Origin: Polytrichum commune
Lineage: Eukaryota > Streptophyta > Polytrichopsida > Polytrichales > Polytrichaceae
Length of the DNA stretch: 64,000 nucleotides
Direction of reading: 5' to 3'
NCBI GenBank assembly: GCA_950295325.1
Contig: OX485804.1
Location: 12,772,001 to 12,836,000, forward strand
The notes under the pieces were generated by a model. That model searched no databases. It was not told the DNA's origin and saw only the letters and a program-made list of their open reading frames with translations. Position numbers and translations under genes: made by a program. How positions within the stretch are numbered: the first letter of the stretch is position 1; each line of letters opens with the position of its first letter. Shown here piece after piece: positions 1 through 13,000 of this stretch.

Positions 1-892
1 CCTTCAAGTATGAATCTCACTTCAACATTTCATAAGATGCTGCCTTTAGTCCTAAGAAAACAAGTTGCATACAACGTTTGGAACTGCTAATGTGTTTATG
101 AGGTCTTTATTTTGTTTGCAAACCCCTAAATATCTTGAGATGCCCAAGAGGTACATAACTGGTGCTTAACCTCATAATACCATAAGGTATGCATAATACC
201 TTAATATCATATCTCTACCTACATAGTATGGTGTGTGGGTGTTATATGGTTCTTTTTTCATGTTCTTCAACTTCTACCAATTAGATTCACACAACAAAAC
301 TTGTGTTGCATGAACAAATCTACATTGAAACATATGCAAGAATCGGATTGAAAATTGGACCTCGTTTGATTTAGTTATGATTATCGGAAGTGCATGTTTG
401 TTGATTTCTCAACTTGATAAATAAGCGCTTCCAGTTGTGATCACTATTGAGTGTAGAGTAGTTTTTACTATTTGAAGATGTAGTCCGATCTCTTTTAAAC
501 ATGTGTCTTTATGATGTTTTCTCTTTGATCCTCACAAAACCATATACCAATCAAATCTAGGGGCATGATTAAGAAAAGTAGCCACTTAAGATCTATCTAC
601 CTTAATACAATACTACAAGTAAGACAACCATATCTAGTTAGATCAATTCGAGATCTTTGATGCCAATTTTGGTGTCAAAGTATTCAAAAACCTCCGACCT
701 ACATCTATCTATTTCATGACGTTTTTGTTGGATGAATGAGGTGTGCTTGTATGCAAATATTCCCTCTTGCCGGTTCAATGTATGATTAGTGGGCACCAAA
801 GTAAGCCACAAATTAGTTGGTCAGTGTTTGAAGTCTCATTGTATGAATACTACATACCACATATATTACATAAATTGCAAACAAGAAAACTG
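1..892. other. AT-rich intergenic DNA, no gene seen
   Basis: No coding exon can be supported. The sequence resembles several other AT-rich stretches of the window (around 2.5, 17.4, 19.7 and 26.4 kb), all sharing diverged phrases about 'cacctatatttgagtggt' and 'acacaattgggagg'. It therefore looks like old dispersed repeat material. Confidence 0.5.
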
Positions 893-1210
893 CACTAAAA
901 GGATTTTTAGTGTTTGATTATATTTAATGTTGTTACCACCCTACCCTGCTCAACACTAATTTTCAATTCCTTGACAATAAGTGTTAGACATAAATGTGCC
1001 GCTACCTTCCCTACTACCACCTCCCTTTTTGTGAAGCATGGATTTCATATCCTTACTACCACTAAATTCAAACATGTAACTTCCACATATGACCATAGTT
1101 GATATTAGTGTTTGAGTTTACATTTAATGTTACTTAATTTTATAGGGTTATTGGCATTTAGTGTATGTGTTTGTATTAATTGTATCAAACACTAAATATC
1201 CTTTTTAGTG
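893..1210. mobile_element. CACTA-ended MITE, copy 1 (318 bp)
   Basis: The element starts CACTAAAAGG and ends CCTTTTTAGTG. Its first and last ~26 bases are inverted copies with one indel and one mismatch. It is followed by TA, while the left flank reads TG, so a TA target duplication is only half preserved. It has no coding capacity. A relative with the same length class and internal phrase 'cactaattttcaa' lies at 30888-31225. The ends recall CACTA transposons, but a TA duplication is unusual for that superfamily, so the class is left open. Confidence 0.65.
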
Positions 1211-4200
1211 TAGTCGTGCTTCTAGTCATCCCTTCATGAGACATGATAATACATTGTGATATAATTTTATTTAATTATAAGATAGTGATAAATTGTTGTC
1301 TTCAAAAGTTGCACTTCTTGACACCCACTCAAAGTGAATTTTTTTATTGAGAGTTTCATGTCAACCACAATAAAGAAAGAATACTCCATCCAATATAAAG
1401 TGTATAGGAGTTAAGGCATGCACCAACGAAAGGCGAGAAACCCTTAAGGTAGAGGGTGCTAAAACCAACACCCCATCCAAAACCAACACTTATAAACGCC
1501 TCTCAACTGTCAACACTCTACAACCTTGAAGTGTACCTGGTTGTGTAGGAGTGGTTGGGCCCATATAGTGACGGTTTTAGGTGTCATTAGTGGTGCCACC
1601 TCATAGCGGCCTTCACTACCTCCATGTAGGGTAAGTAACGGGCACCACTCTATCTCGTGTTGATTCAAGGTGGAATTAGGGTGGCTTGTCAATGCCTATT
1701 CTAGCCATTCTATTCACAACGTCAAGGAGGTAGGCTCACAAAGCACAAAAGGGTCATTTCCTTGTTTTGCACTTGGTTTTGCAAGCGAACCAGGTGGGAT
1801 CATGGAGGTAGCCGTGTGGCTTTGCGTACCATTACTACTTGGGCTTTAATGTACGTTGGGTTTAGTACCCAACTATGTTGTGTTAGTTCTAGGCAATGAA
1901 AGTGGGGGTCCTCATCATATGCAAAGTTGCCACACACAGGGCCTATGGATTGGTTCAAGGAAGCTAATAGTTTTGACTTTGAATATTCATCAAATATTCA
2001 ATTGAAACTGAAAATATTTTTTCTTTCTTGATACCTATGTGTAGCCCAAAGGTTAATATGAGCATCTATATCTTTTTTATCAAACACATAGCCATATGTA
2101 TATGCAATAGCTTAAAGTGTTGGTTTAAGCACCCTCTGCCTTAAGGGACTCCGTAAGTGGACATGGAAATTTTGCCACATAGCCAAAATGTCCATTGAAT
2201 GGTTCACCGTCAACCACATCAATATATGATGAGGAAGAGGAACCACCGATGGTTGTCGGATGTCCATGTCCTATTGCTCATCCCATTATTCTAAGCCTTT
2301 ATTTCACAATCCAATGATCATATTGGTTTGGATACAATAGTAACTATGTCAACCATCCATTGGCGAGTTGAAGAAGTACATAGATTCTTTGTTCCTATAT
2401 AGAATTGGATATTCATAGATACCTACATAGCAAGGTAGATGTGCTTATCATTTGGACACCTATGTTTTAGTATCATTTGGTTAGGTGTGGATCTAAGAAC
2501 GGACATTAGGGATACATGTCTATGAAAGAGACTAGACTATATGTTCAAAATTTGAAAAGCATTTTAAGTTCAATTGTCAACATAATTAAGGGGATTTGTA
2601 TGACCACTTAATGAGCACAAAAATATTCATTATGATAATGAATAAGACATTCATACGAAATCCATATTTTATGAGACAAATGTCTACATGCACAATTTGG
2701 AAATGGTAACCATCTTGCACTAAATTTCGTGTTCATATCCTACATGAAGTGGACGCGGTGAAAATAAAATAAAAATCCAAATAACATACATCTATCATAG
2801 GACATGTTTACACTGAAGGAATTAGGCCATGGCTAATAAATGATCATGTTATCTCGCTTTTTGGATGAGATCATAGAGAAGTCCATGGACTATAGCCCAA
2901 AGTCATTTGGAGGGCACAAGCCCTTAGTGTAAATCCAACATCATGCTACAAATTCCGTCCCGAACAAATTCCCTACAATCCCATACTTGCCATGTGAGAT
3001 TCCATGTAGATTTTTTATCCATCAAAGATGTTATGGACTATGGTCCAAAACCACCCTCATGTAAACCTAAAGTGGGGGCATGTGACACTCCCAACCAATG
3101 AGAATTCAAGGACTCTCAGTAGTCATGACCTTGTGACTTTTGTGTTAACATGCCCTTAGTATCCACATTGGGGTCAATGATTATTTGTGGATATTTTTGT
3201 CGACATGGTTGCGCCAAGGTCTTGCATGACAACTTGAAGTATATCTTACAATAGGAATGGAACCCAACTATTAAGTTTTTATCATTGTGAGGGTGCACTC
3301 GATAGGGAGACTAGGTAACATGTGCATCAACATGAGTGGATGCCATGATTGGCTAATGGTTTCCAAGAGGCCAAGGTTATTTGCAACGCCATGGTGAACG
3401 TCAAACACCTTGCTCTTTGGTAACAAGAAAAAGTTTGATTGGGATGAAAAGGATGTGTGAGGTTTAAATCCCTTTGACCACACAAAGGGGACTTAGTTTA
3501 CAAATTTTTCTCAACTTTGAGACATTGAAACATAGAATTAAAATTGAATCACTCTAACATTGGATGTGGTCATTACATGGTGACCATGGGGTAATCAGTG
3601 TGTTGGTTTACCTTTCTTGAGAAGTGTTCCTATGGTCGGCTATGACAATGCACCATGAAGAACTAAGCTTGGGTTTTAAGAGAATGACCTTGTTGGAGAG
3701 TGTGTATGCAAGTTGTGATTCAACTTAGAGCTTCTCATTGGCCATTTAAACTCGTTCATTTCAAAGGAGAGAAAACAAAAAGTGTTTTAAATTCAATGGC
3801 TACATTTTGTTTCGTTGATTTCATTTTTGAATGTGCTTCAAAGACATTAAATTAACTTGTGGAAACCCAATTAAGACGGATTATCCACAAAACCATGGGG
3901 AATGTATTTCATCATATCTTCACTATGGATGAATATGCATAGCTAATGGGAAAGTCTAACCATCAACATCACTCTAAAATAGTAGTAGGATTTAGGATAT
4001 GAAGAAACTCCAATAATTTTTTGAAATATTTTTTGGATGTTTTATCCTACATGGATAGAATAGTCTAGATGGGTCCTTTGACTGGTGTTATGTATGTAGA
4101 AAGAAACATCCCGTAAGATGGGTGAATCCTTTGAAGATTATAGTGGAAATTTCAAGAAATTATCTTGCTTCTGTTTTGACACTCCATAGTGAAATGAAAG

Positions 4201-5254
4201 ATCCTTGGACATCCAAAATTTGCATTCACCCCCCCCCCCCCACGCTCCCGTTGGTGTTGGGTTGAGATACCTTTTGAGACTCCAAACTAAACATTTGGTG
4301 TTTAGCAAAGCCATTAGGAGGTTAATGCAATAGTGTGAATTCTTGATTCATATAGGTGGTAGAGATGTTTGTAATTAAAGCCAATGAGGTGTTTTGTGCC
4401 TTTAACCCTTTAAATTTTTTTTCAAGCTCCCATTTCTTGGTCTACCGAACAGTTTGTACAAGCCCCCACCAAGTTTTAAAGCCAATGTTCACTTGGAATA
4501 CTAGCATTGGTACGATATTGAACAAAGAGGAAGTGGAAACACGGTTATATGCAACAATGGTCATCAAATATGCATGGCACATATTTGAATTCAGGTCATA
4601 GGTACAAGCTTGAATCTCTTTGTACTTCTTGTCAATCATGTATTTTCTAAGTCAAGAAATGTAATTGGTAATTTAGTTCATTTTGGATGGAGCCATTTTG
4701 ACATCCTATGCTGAAAAGAATGTCAATTTTAAACACCTCCGCATCACAACATTACCCAATGACTTTGACATGCATTGGGGTCCCAAGTTTAAGGTAGATG
4801 ACCCATTCCCGACCATTACCCCATTTTCATAGCTTAGGCTCACCCAATTCTATGCAACAAAAAATCAATCTTTGAATATTGTTGACATGGTATGGTCAAA
4901 ATCCAACTTAGCCAAATGTCAGTGACTAATTTGACAACTAGGTATAGACTGCAAGCATGTTTAGGTGCCACAAGTATCAATTATGGGAATCAAGTGTTCT
5001 CAGCTTTTTAACCATTCGGTGATTGAAATAGGGTAGCCTACATCACAAGTACAGATCAAAGAGAATATCCACATAGAAAAATTCATAGCAATTTGGTTAT
5101 TGCAAATAAAAATATGAAAAAGAGTGATTTCTTCATATTTCTATTTTTCCACATGGCGAATGTTTCCTTTGATCATACCTAAAGCACGAATATGCTAAAT
5201 TGCTTAACTGTCAAGAAGGGGTCGGCTACCTTAACATGGTATCGTGCTTGAATG
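1211..5254. other. AT-rich intergenic DNA with decayed repeats
   Basis: Only short chance open frames occur, without splice signals or recognisable protein. A 13-base run of C lies at 4229-4241. Parts near 2460-2640 resemble the dispersed repeats at 17.4, 19.7 and 26.4 kb. I see no gene here. Confidence 0.5.
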
Positions 5255-5386
5255 CACTAGTAGAAATGTGTTAGTTTCTTGACATGATAATCTAACAGGG
5301 TGTGACCAGAATGACTTTGGTAGGTGTCATTTTGGTCACTTCGTGTTAGATTATCGTGTCATGAAACTACCGCATTTCTATTAACG
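5255..5386. mobile_element. Foldback MITE with CACTAGTAG-type end
   Basis: Two arms of about 55 bases (near 5258-5314 and 5327-5383) are inverted copies at roughly 85% identity around a loop of about 12 bases. The left end reads CACTAGTAGAAATG, close to the tips of many plant CACTA elements; the right end is a decayed version. There is no coding sequence. The target duplication is not clear. A long-stem hairpin like this is also the form of a small-RNA precursor. Confidence 0.65.
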
Positions 5387-5695
5387 ATTGTAATCATATT
5401 AAATTAACATTCATGTTTATTACAAGGTGAAGGGGAAAACGATGAGCTTGAAATAGAAAGGGAACCACATGCCATTGTTGAGTAATCTCATGATGATGCT
5501 TCGAGACCCATCAAAATGGGCCTTTGAGGGTTGAACATTTGTTTTATAAGTAAGGTCCACATTCATAAGGTTCGATGACCATCTAGTCTTACAAATCAAT
5601 GGTACTACTAAACAATTCCCGTAGTAGTGAGGACAAGTCTTATAATAATCAAACAAGTTTTCTCATAAGTTAGTGGTAGAAATTGTCTGGTCTAC
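5387..5695. other. Intergenic DNA between two MITEs
   Basis: No gene or repeat boundary can be supported in this stretch, which separates the foldback element on the left from the Harbinger-like element on the right. Confidence 0.4.
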
Positions 5696-5698
5696 TAA

Positions 5699-6198
5699 GG
5701 GCCACTTCACACATGAGCCAAGAGCCGTGACCATGAAATTGTGAGAGCCCCAAATGAAAGTGTCCAATGGCCATCCCAAGACACCTCCAAAATCATGTAG
5801 TGTGGTCATGGATCCTCAAGTGTAGTGTGAAGTCATATGTGACTGGGCCCTCAACCAAATACTATTTCAATGAAATTCTATTCATGTTGGTCCTCACACA
5901 TGATGAAATAGAATAAATCAACGGTTGTGAGCGTTCAGAGTGCCATGATCTCCCGGTTTTGTGTTAGGCCTACCTCCAAGAGATGGTGTTTGAAAATAGT
6001 CCAAGTGACCATGAAACATGATCCATTTGATGCCATGTAGGAATCCATGTTGCCTTTACGTCCATCTTGCAGTCACATACTCTGTTGGTCCCTTAAGCAT
6101 AGTGTGAAGCGAACTTGGACCGGCTCCGCCTTTTCCACCAATGAGAGTGCTTGAAGAGTAATGGTCACGGGCTCTCAGTCTCGTGTGTGAAGTGGCCC
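5699..6198. mobile_element. Tourist/Harbinger-like MITE, copy 1 (500 bp)
   Basis: The ends are inverted repeats: the left begins GGGCCACTTCACACATGAG and the right is its complement with one change. The element is flanked on both sides by TAA (5696-5698 and 6199-6201), the 3-bp target duplication of PIF/Harbinger elements, whose tips also commonly begin GGG or GGC. A second full copy lies at 38950-39430, about 85% identical by eye along its length with the same TAA flanks. Open frames inside are not conserved between the copies, so this is a non-autonomous element. Confidence 0.88.
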
Positions 6199-6201
6199 TA
6201 A

Positions 6202-8100
6202 CACAGACCTTCCAATTAACCATTTGGGAATTATTTTGGTACCATGAAAGGGAGGGCATTCGTTTCGATGGGTCAATGGGTGGTTGCTATTTACATATTT
6301 GCCAAGCTTTCCTTTATTGGGTTGAAATTTGGAATGAGTGAGATGTTTATCGGATATTGAAGTGTTGTGGAAATTTGTGCATGACGTTCTTGATGGTAGT
6401 GAGAGGGAGATAGTTGGAGGTCTATGACTTGATAATGGACACAGATGGCTCAACAATAGTGGAAAACAAGATGTGGGTAGGTGGTACATTATTTTCTTGT
6501 CAAGGTTCAATTGTATTTTGGTTGGTTTTGGTAGGTGAATTGGGGAGATTTTTCATAACATTATTCAACTGCATGGTTGTGTTCCCATTCTATATTTAGC
6601 ATCTGACATGGACCTCCATTATCTTACCTTCCGTGGGAAGAAATTTCTAAAATAAGAAGAAATTGGCACCGGTACAAATAGTGAGTAGTGCCGGTTCAAA
6701 TTGTGAGAACATTATGAATAGTGTTAGTATATTCAATGATACTTGTTATGAATAGAAAATTTAGGAAATACTACTAGGACACCATCTGAACAGTCACCTG
6801 AAGGTTGGGAGTCATCTGCTTTCTTATCTCCCCTCATATAAAATTTCTTTTCTTTCGTGTGGGAACTTAAATAGTGTGGGTACAATATTTGTCATACAAA
6901 CATTGAGGTTTGAACCTAGTTGTCAAAGAGATGATTAGCTTCTGAATGTATTGATAGAGGAGGACTGGTCCACACTAAAGGGAAGAAAGACTGAAGCTGC
7001 TATGCAAAATCATCCAAGAGCACACTATTTATTCTTGTTCTATTCACATATGAGAGAGGAAGGTAGAGAGAGAGAGAGACTCATTCATCGAACATTAAAA
7101 CTCATGCTGATTATATTTCTATAGTTGATTTGACATTGAAGTTAGCTTTAAACCCTAACTTCACAAGCTTGTGAAAGGGTTGTTTTGAGTGCATTTCACT
7201 CAATGTTGGTTGTGGAATCTTTATGGACAAGTTTTGAGGTTAAAATGAGACTTAGATGTAGGATCTTGAAACATGGGAGACAAGTTATTTTGAGGGAGAA
7301 AATATGATCATGAATAGTTCATGTCTGTTTGGGCTTTTGACCCATCAAATTCACCTTGGAAATGAGGGGCATGCTTATGTGATCCACTAGATGGGAGCAA
7401 CTTAATAGTTGTGGATACGACATTTGGTGGGATGCCACGGTGATTGTTGTGCCCGAGTCCACTCCCCCCTCTATAGTAGCGTTGGAAGTAAATGTGGTGG
7501 TAGCAGTGGAGATGCTCTAAGGAGTGTTTTGAACCCCAAGGTTCTGGCACCTAGACCCTCATATAAACCCACCCTTACCCCACAAGAATTGCTTCAACAT
7601 TATAATTATCCTTTAATTCGACCGGAGTACAATTCGGTGAGGAGGTGGTTGTTCTGCATACAACACGTTCCATGTTCAGTAAGCTCCCAATGCATGCTCA
7701 CAGTCAACGTGGAGGTTTGAATGGAAGAACATTCTACACCAGTTCAGTGGGAGGCCAAAGTCGTTTTGGCATGGCAGCCCCCCCCCCCCCTCCCTTTCCC
7801 AATGAACCCAAATAGAATGTTCATTGTTCAAACCTCCACACCACTTCCAAGCATGCACCGGAAACCCACCGGACATGGAAAGTGTGTTATGCCCCCAAAA
7901 CCAACTGACTCCGCACCAAAACTGGGGTCGAATTCAAGGAAAACCTCTTGAATGTGTCCCACAGGAGCCTTGTTGACCATGAACGGAGGCATGGAAGGCA
8001 GTTTATTAAGGGCCCCAAATGGCCCATAAGAAAGACAGACAAGACAGACAGCTGAGATAGTAGAGCTGCCAACATGTGAACCCTCCTAAACAGCAAGCCT
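6202..8100. other. Intergenic DNA upstream of the first gene
   Basis: AT-rich and apparently non-coding. A (GA)n microsatellite lies near 7062-7080 and a 13-base C run at 7778-7790. From about 7.4 kb the base composition becomes less AT-rich, leading into the gene promoter. No exon is supported. Confidence 0.45.
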
Positions 8101-8139
8101 ATGTCCACCTGGCGCTCCGAGTAACCATTTGCGTACGAG

Positions 8140-9000
8140 CCCTAAGAGCCATCCACGTGGCGACGCCTGGTCCACCCCCGGATATCCGGGGGCTGTCGAC
8201 GGCGTTCGTTCATCCATCCCTACGACCCAAGACCCTTTCCACATCCACATAATGGATGAGATTACGGTGAACTGGATGACAATATACCCGTATAATACGC
8301 AGTCAAATCCCCTTCTGGCCCCTTAAACTCCGCATTATGTTGCGCTCCCTGGAATCATCCGGTGGGGTAGATTCTGTCGTGAGGTTCAAGCCCCAGCGGT
8401 GTGTTCCGCGGGATGTACCCATTCTGTAGATTCTACGTGCTGACGGTACTAGTCCCCAGTTCTGTCGTGGTTCCAGTTGACCGGAGGCGTAAAGGCGAAG
8501 AGTTGACGTGGGTGAAATGTACAAGAGGGGTAGATTTTAGGCCCTCTGGCTTGTCACCGACTGGAGGGGGGGAGGAGGGCATCATAAAGAGCGACTCCAT
8601 TTGGGAGGCCATTCTTGGAGGTAGCCAAAAACTTCGAGAAACATTCCTGTTCGTAGCGCATACAAAACCACGTCGGTGGGCGACTCCCTATCATTGTTGC
8701 TATAACACTTGTAGCTGTCCCTCCTGAATTCCTCTGCTCCCTGGCTCACATTCCCATTCCGCCCACTCATCATCAGCCGCATTCTGGTTGTACGTAGCTT
8801 GACATCCCAACGGCGGTCTCAGCAGTGACGCCTCCTGACGTCGACACAATCTGCTCTGGCCTTGGGATTCGATCCATAATTCGGTCAAGTTTGGGAAAAT
8901 TTGCAGCAGCCATTCTCGGATTTGTCAGTGTAGAGTTCAGCTGGGTGGTGGGGTTCGGAGGTGAATTTCGTCACGGTAGAGAGCTGGTCTATATAATCTT
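8140..9000 (+). promoter_or_regulatory. Putative promoter of the eight-exon gene
   Basis: This more GC-rich stretch contains a perfect G-box core (CCACGTGG, 8153-8160), further ACGT elements (TGACGTGG near 8502, TGACGTCG near 8836) and a good TATA box (CTATATAA, about 8989-8996). Transcription would then start near 9020-9030. G-boxes bind bZIP and bHLH factors and are common in light- and ABA-responsive plant promoters. This fits a plastid-type protein, but that is inference. An 18-bp perfect palindrome at 8175-8192 sits just after the G-box. Confidence 0.5.
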
Positions 9001-9019
9001 TCGGTGAATCTAGCCAGCA

Positions 9020-10075
9020 CTACGATACATCAGCTGTGTACTTAATCTGGGACTACAGTTGCATTCGAAGTCCTCGACGTTCCGATCCCAGCCCCCTCCC
9101 GGTCGATCAATTGACTACAAGGCTGATAGCATTCAGATATCTCCTGTAGGTAGACTTGAGGATCGATTCACTCGAGAGATTCAGCTACCTGTGCAAGCTG
9201 CCGGTAGTTTCTTCTTTTTTGCTCTGAATTAATCCGGGGAGTCGTTTCTTTGTAGTGCCTCTGAATCAGTGTTACAGTATTTGCGTGGGCTTAATTCTTG
9301 CATTCGATCCGTTCAGTACCTCCATCTCGATCGACTGTAGTATAAGGCTAAGCACTCGGGCTGCTCTCAGTTCAAGGTAGATCTAAGCTTCGCCTTCAAG
9401 TCTGCTGTTGGATTATTCATCTTTGTTCAACCTGTAGATACACCAGTGAGTCATACAGGTACCACGAAGTCTCCCAGTCCAGGGTAATAGGCACATACAA
9501 AACTTCCAGCTACCAATACTTGCCTTCTTAATCCTATATAAGAAGAACATTGCGACTGACTGATGAGTGGTACGTGTCCAGCCCTGTAGTACATTACGTG
9601 AACAGTTATTGGAGAATTCAGCCTGAGGTTGCCGCATTGATCGGTGATTCCCATCCAACTCCATCAGTCATTCTTTTAAATTTTTTATGTTTTTTTGTTG
9701 TGTGTCAAACAGTTTAGGAGGTTGAATTAATGTGAGCTGGAGCAGTTACACATGTCAAGCTGATGATGATCTGTGCATCAAAAGCGTGAGGTTGGAACCA
9801 CCCAACCACATGACAGTACCAGAAATCCACATTCACATGAAATTTATTTAGTGTCAGTGGCAGTGAGGCTTGAGTCCAGCTCCACACTCAGTGTGCATGT
9901 CATCAACGAGTCTCCTACTTTGAGCGTCTCCCATTCCTAGAGGATTAATATCTATCGATCAAGACGACGCCCGCACACTTTGAGGTTGGATACATCGGAT
10001 CATATTAACTAGAGTTGTAATTTTTACTTAGATTCCGGTCAAGCTTGAATGTGAGTAACATCTGACTCGATCGGC
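9020..10075 (+). other. Putative 5' untranslated leader
   Basis: This lies between the TATA box and the proposed start codon. Composition is balanced, unlike the AT-rich flanks, and many short upstream ATGs are present. GT and AG signals exist (for example 'ccggtagtt' near 9200), so one or more leader introns are likely but cannot be fixed by eye. No long open frame is present. Confidence 0.35.
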
Positions 10076-13000
10076 ATGAGTACTTCTATGGCAATCGTCC
10101 AATGTGGGCTCATCATGCAGACAGGATGTTCAACTCATCATGTGCCTACTCAAACAATATCATCCCGGGTAGCCAGCCCAAAATTGGCCCACAAGGGAGG
10201 GGCCAATTTCATCAGGACAATGAATATGTCCTCGTCACCCAGGCTGGAATATAATCACCAAGTGGTGTCGAGCCTCAGATCATCACATTCGAGGATATTG
10301 GCCGCCGGAGTTGGTGCCGTCGAGAAGACTAGAAGACGTACTACTGCAACTGTGAGTACCACGGCCAATTGGCATTCCCTACCTAAACTCATCTAAGTAA
10401 TATCTTGTGTGCACTCAAAGAGTCAATATACTAGCTAGCTAGGGTGTTCAAAATTGTCCAGATAGGTTAATTACACTCAAGTTAATGTGAACATCAGCTT
10501 CACTGGTAATAGTCAGTGCTTTTCAACTGCTGCAATTTTTTACTGACGAAAATCTATATGTATGCTCGACCACTAGAAGGAAATGAAAAGGAGGGTCTCT
10601 TCGACACAGCCCATTTCAGACACACCAACGTCATCTGGGCCTTGTCGAAGGCATCCTCACTTTTTGGGGGGGGGGGGGGGGGGGTGTCAAAATGGTCGTA
10701 ATCCTTTGTGGTCACTCAATATGCTAGCTACGTAGATAGATCAAAACACCCCAGGTCGAAGTCAAGTTACTGAGAGCATCAGCGTCAGTAACAGTCAGTC
10801 TTTTTTCTACTGCATATTACTGACATAAAATTTATGTATGGTCCACTAGAACTTAGAAGGAAATCAAATGGGGATCTTTTCGACACAGCCCATTTGAGAC
10901 ACCTGGGATTTGTCGAAATAATCATCACATTTCATATCAAGATGGTCGTATTCATTTGTGAGCACTATTGAAGAACATGCTATCGAAATCAAATTCAGAG
11001 AGTCAAGTTACCGAGGAGTACTCATGATGCATCAGTAAATTAGAGAGACATCAGCATTTTCCTGGTGCATTTTTTACTGACACACAATTTTATTGGTAGA
11101 ACTCCACTTGCAATACCATTAATTTGTGAGTTTGGGTTGACTATGATATTCAAGCAGGGTCTTAGCGACGAGGATCGCCAGCTGAATCATTGTAAGGGAG
11201 TTGAGGGTGCTGTGAAGCTCATCATGGTTGACGTCTTACAACACTGCCTGGGCAAGCAGGTGAGACAGGACCATCAACATTGTGCAGGCATAATAAATAC
11301 TAACTGCAACTTTACGACTCAAAATCAACAATTTTTCCTCCCACGGCCGGTGAATGTTTAGGTTGTGATGAGTCCAGGTGTGCATGTATTCCTAAACTTG
11401 TGAAAGGTCGGTTTCCTTCTTCTTTTTGTTTTGTTTTTGTACACGGACCCACTTAGGTGTACAAGCAAGCAGATAGAGTCGGCTAGCAAGCTAGACTTTC
11501 AACTGTACCACCACCTGGTTGGGTTGGGTAAGGGGTGGGTCCTTTGTATACACGTATGGTGTCGCATTCCTTGCGTAGCTCCCTGTTTTTTGAGTAAAGA
11601 GAGGGACTCTCTCTCTCTCTCTCTCTCCCCCTCTCTCTCTCCTTCTCTCCCTGTTGTAATAACTACCAAAAAGGCTGTAACCTCTAATTATGAGTAGGGT
11701 CGTTACGTTTCCCTTTTCACACCAGTACCACTATTCCATTGACTCCATTCCGTTTTGGCCTGGTGGCCTTGGGAGTACTCTGTTCAGCGATTTTTAATTT
11801 TTAATTTTTTCCCACACCTCTTCTTGTATCCTGTGTGGCACAATTACACATGTAATTCTAATAGTAGACATTCTGGATACAACCTACTGTGGTTGTTGTG
11901 ATATAATTTGGTACTGTTCTTTACAGAAGTCGGTTATCATAATGAATGTTACATGAAATTTGGCAAGCATTTTTTTCATTTCACCTCTGTTTAGGGCCAT
12001 GTCAAAATATTTTTAGCCACTCTAGAGTATAGGTATAGGTACAGGACCAGGAAGAAAATCTCGAACCTTGCTGCGTCGAGTCAGAAGGGCAACAACATTA
12101 ATTACCATCCTTCTAACCTACAGGATGACCTTAGAACTCGAATTTCGAAACCTTGATGACACTCCGAAGCAGGATGTGGGCCACCCGAGATAAGCTAGCA
12201 CTCTACCTGAGTGGATAGCAGCAATGATTCTTCAAGAGAGATCTGAGAGTAGAATGAACTGGACCCCAGACCCACTCTGGAGTGTTTGTATTTGTCTGAT
12301 GAAAATGCAGTTGGAAAAGGAAACAAATACCATAAACACCCTAATTGACTACAACTCTGCACTGTTGAATAAGTTGGAATTTGACCCTATGACCAAGGAA
12401 TTTACAAACTGCTAGACTTCTCACTCTGAGTGTTTTGCTGTATGGCAGAATGATGTGATGAGGAGGAGAGTGCTGGACCAGGTGGCCAAGGTAATGTTTC
12501 TTGACCTCCAACAACTAAGCATACCTCTATCTGCCAAAATTGTGCAAGGACTGCTATTCATGGGGACCAATCATTTGGAAATCGTGTTGCAACCTTGGCT
12601 GCAGCAACTCTGTGCAGAAACTTGAAATGGAGACTATATACATGTTCTTTAAAATATTTTATATTTTATATTTCCCATTTTAGAAAAATTCCCCTGGCTA
12701 CATTTAGTGCTCAAAAGCAAGCTACCCCAAACAGACAATGAACTAAAAAATAAACCTTCCATGTGCAGGGTTTGGCAGCGCTTATCCGAGTTTCACTAGT
12801 ATCACATAACCCAATTCCATTGTCAGAAATGGCGGATGAAGATATTCATCACGTCCGGAAGCTACTCCAGCTCGTCTCCTTGCCTTTCGATTCCTCATCC
12901 GACCATGACTTCCAGCGAGTTATGGCTATCCTTCAGGTATGCAGTGCCACAGATTCTTCTTCATTTAATACTATTAATGTTGGAGTTGGACATTACACAA

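Noticed and set aside
6056-6510. Open frames of 67 and 111 codons near 6.1-6.5 kb
   Set aside because: They overlap the right end of the Harbinger-like MITE and are not conserved in its sister copy.
7409-7951. Frames of 103 and 76 codons before the first promoter
   Set aside because: Proline-rich and crossing a C run, with competing frames on the opposite strand and no splice context.
8382-8405. tRNA-like phrase 'ggttcaagcccc'
   Set aside because: The arm pairing and the rest of a cloverleaf are absent. No tRNA was found anywhere by eye.
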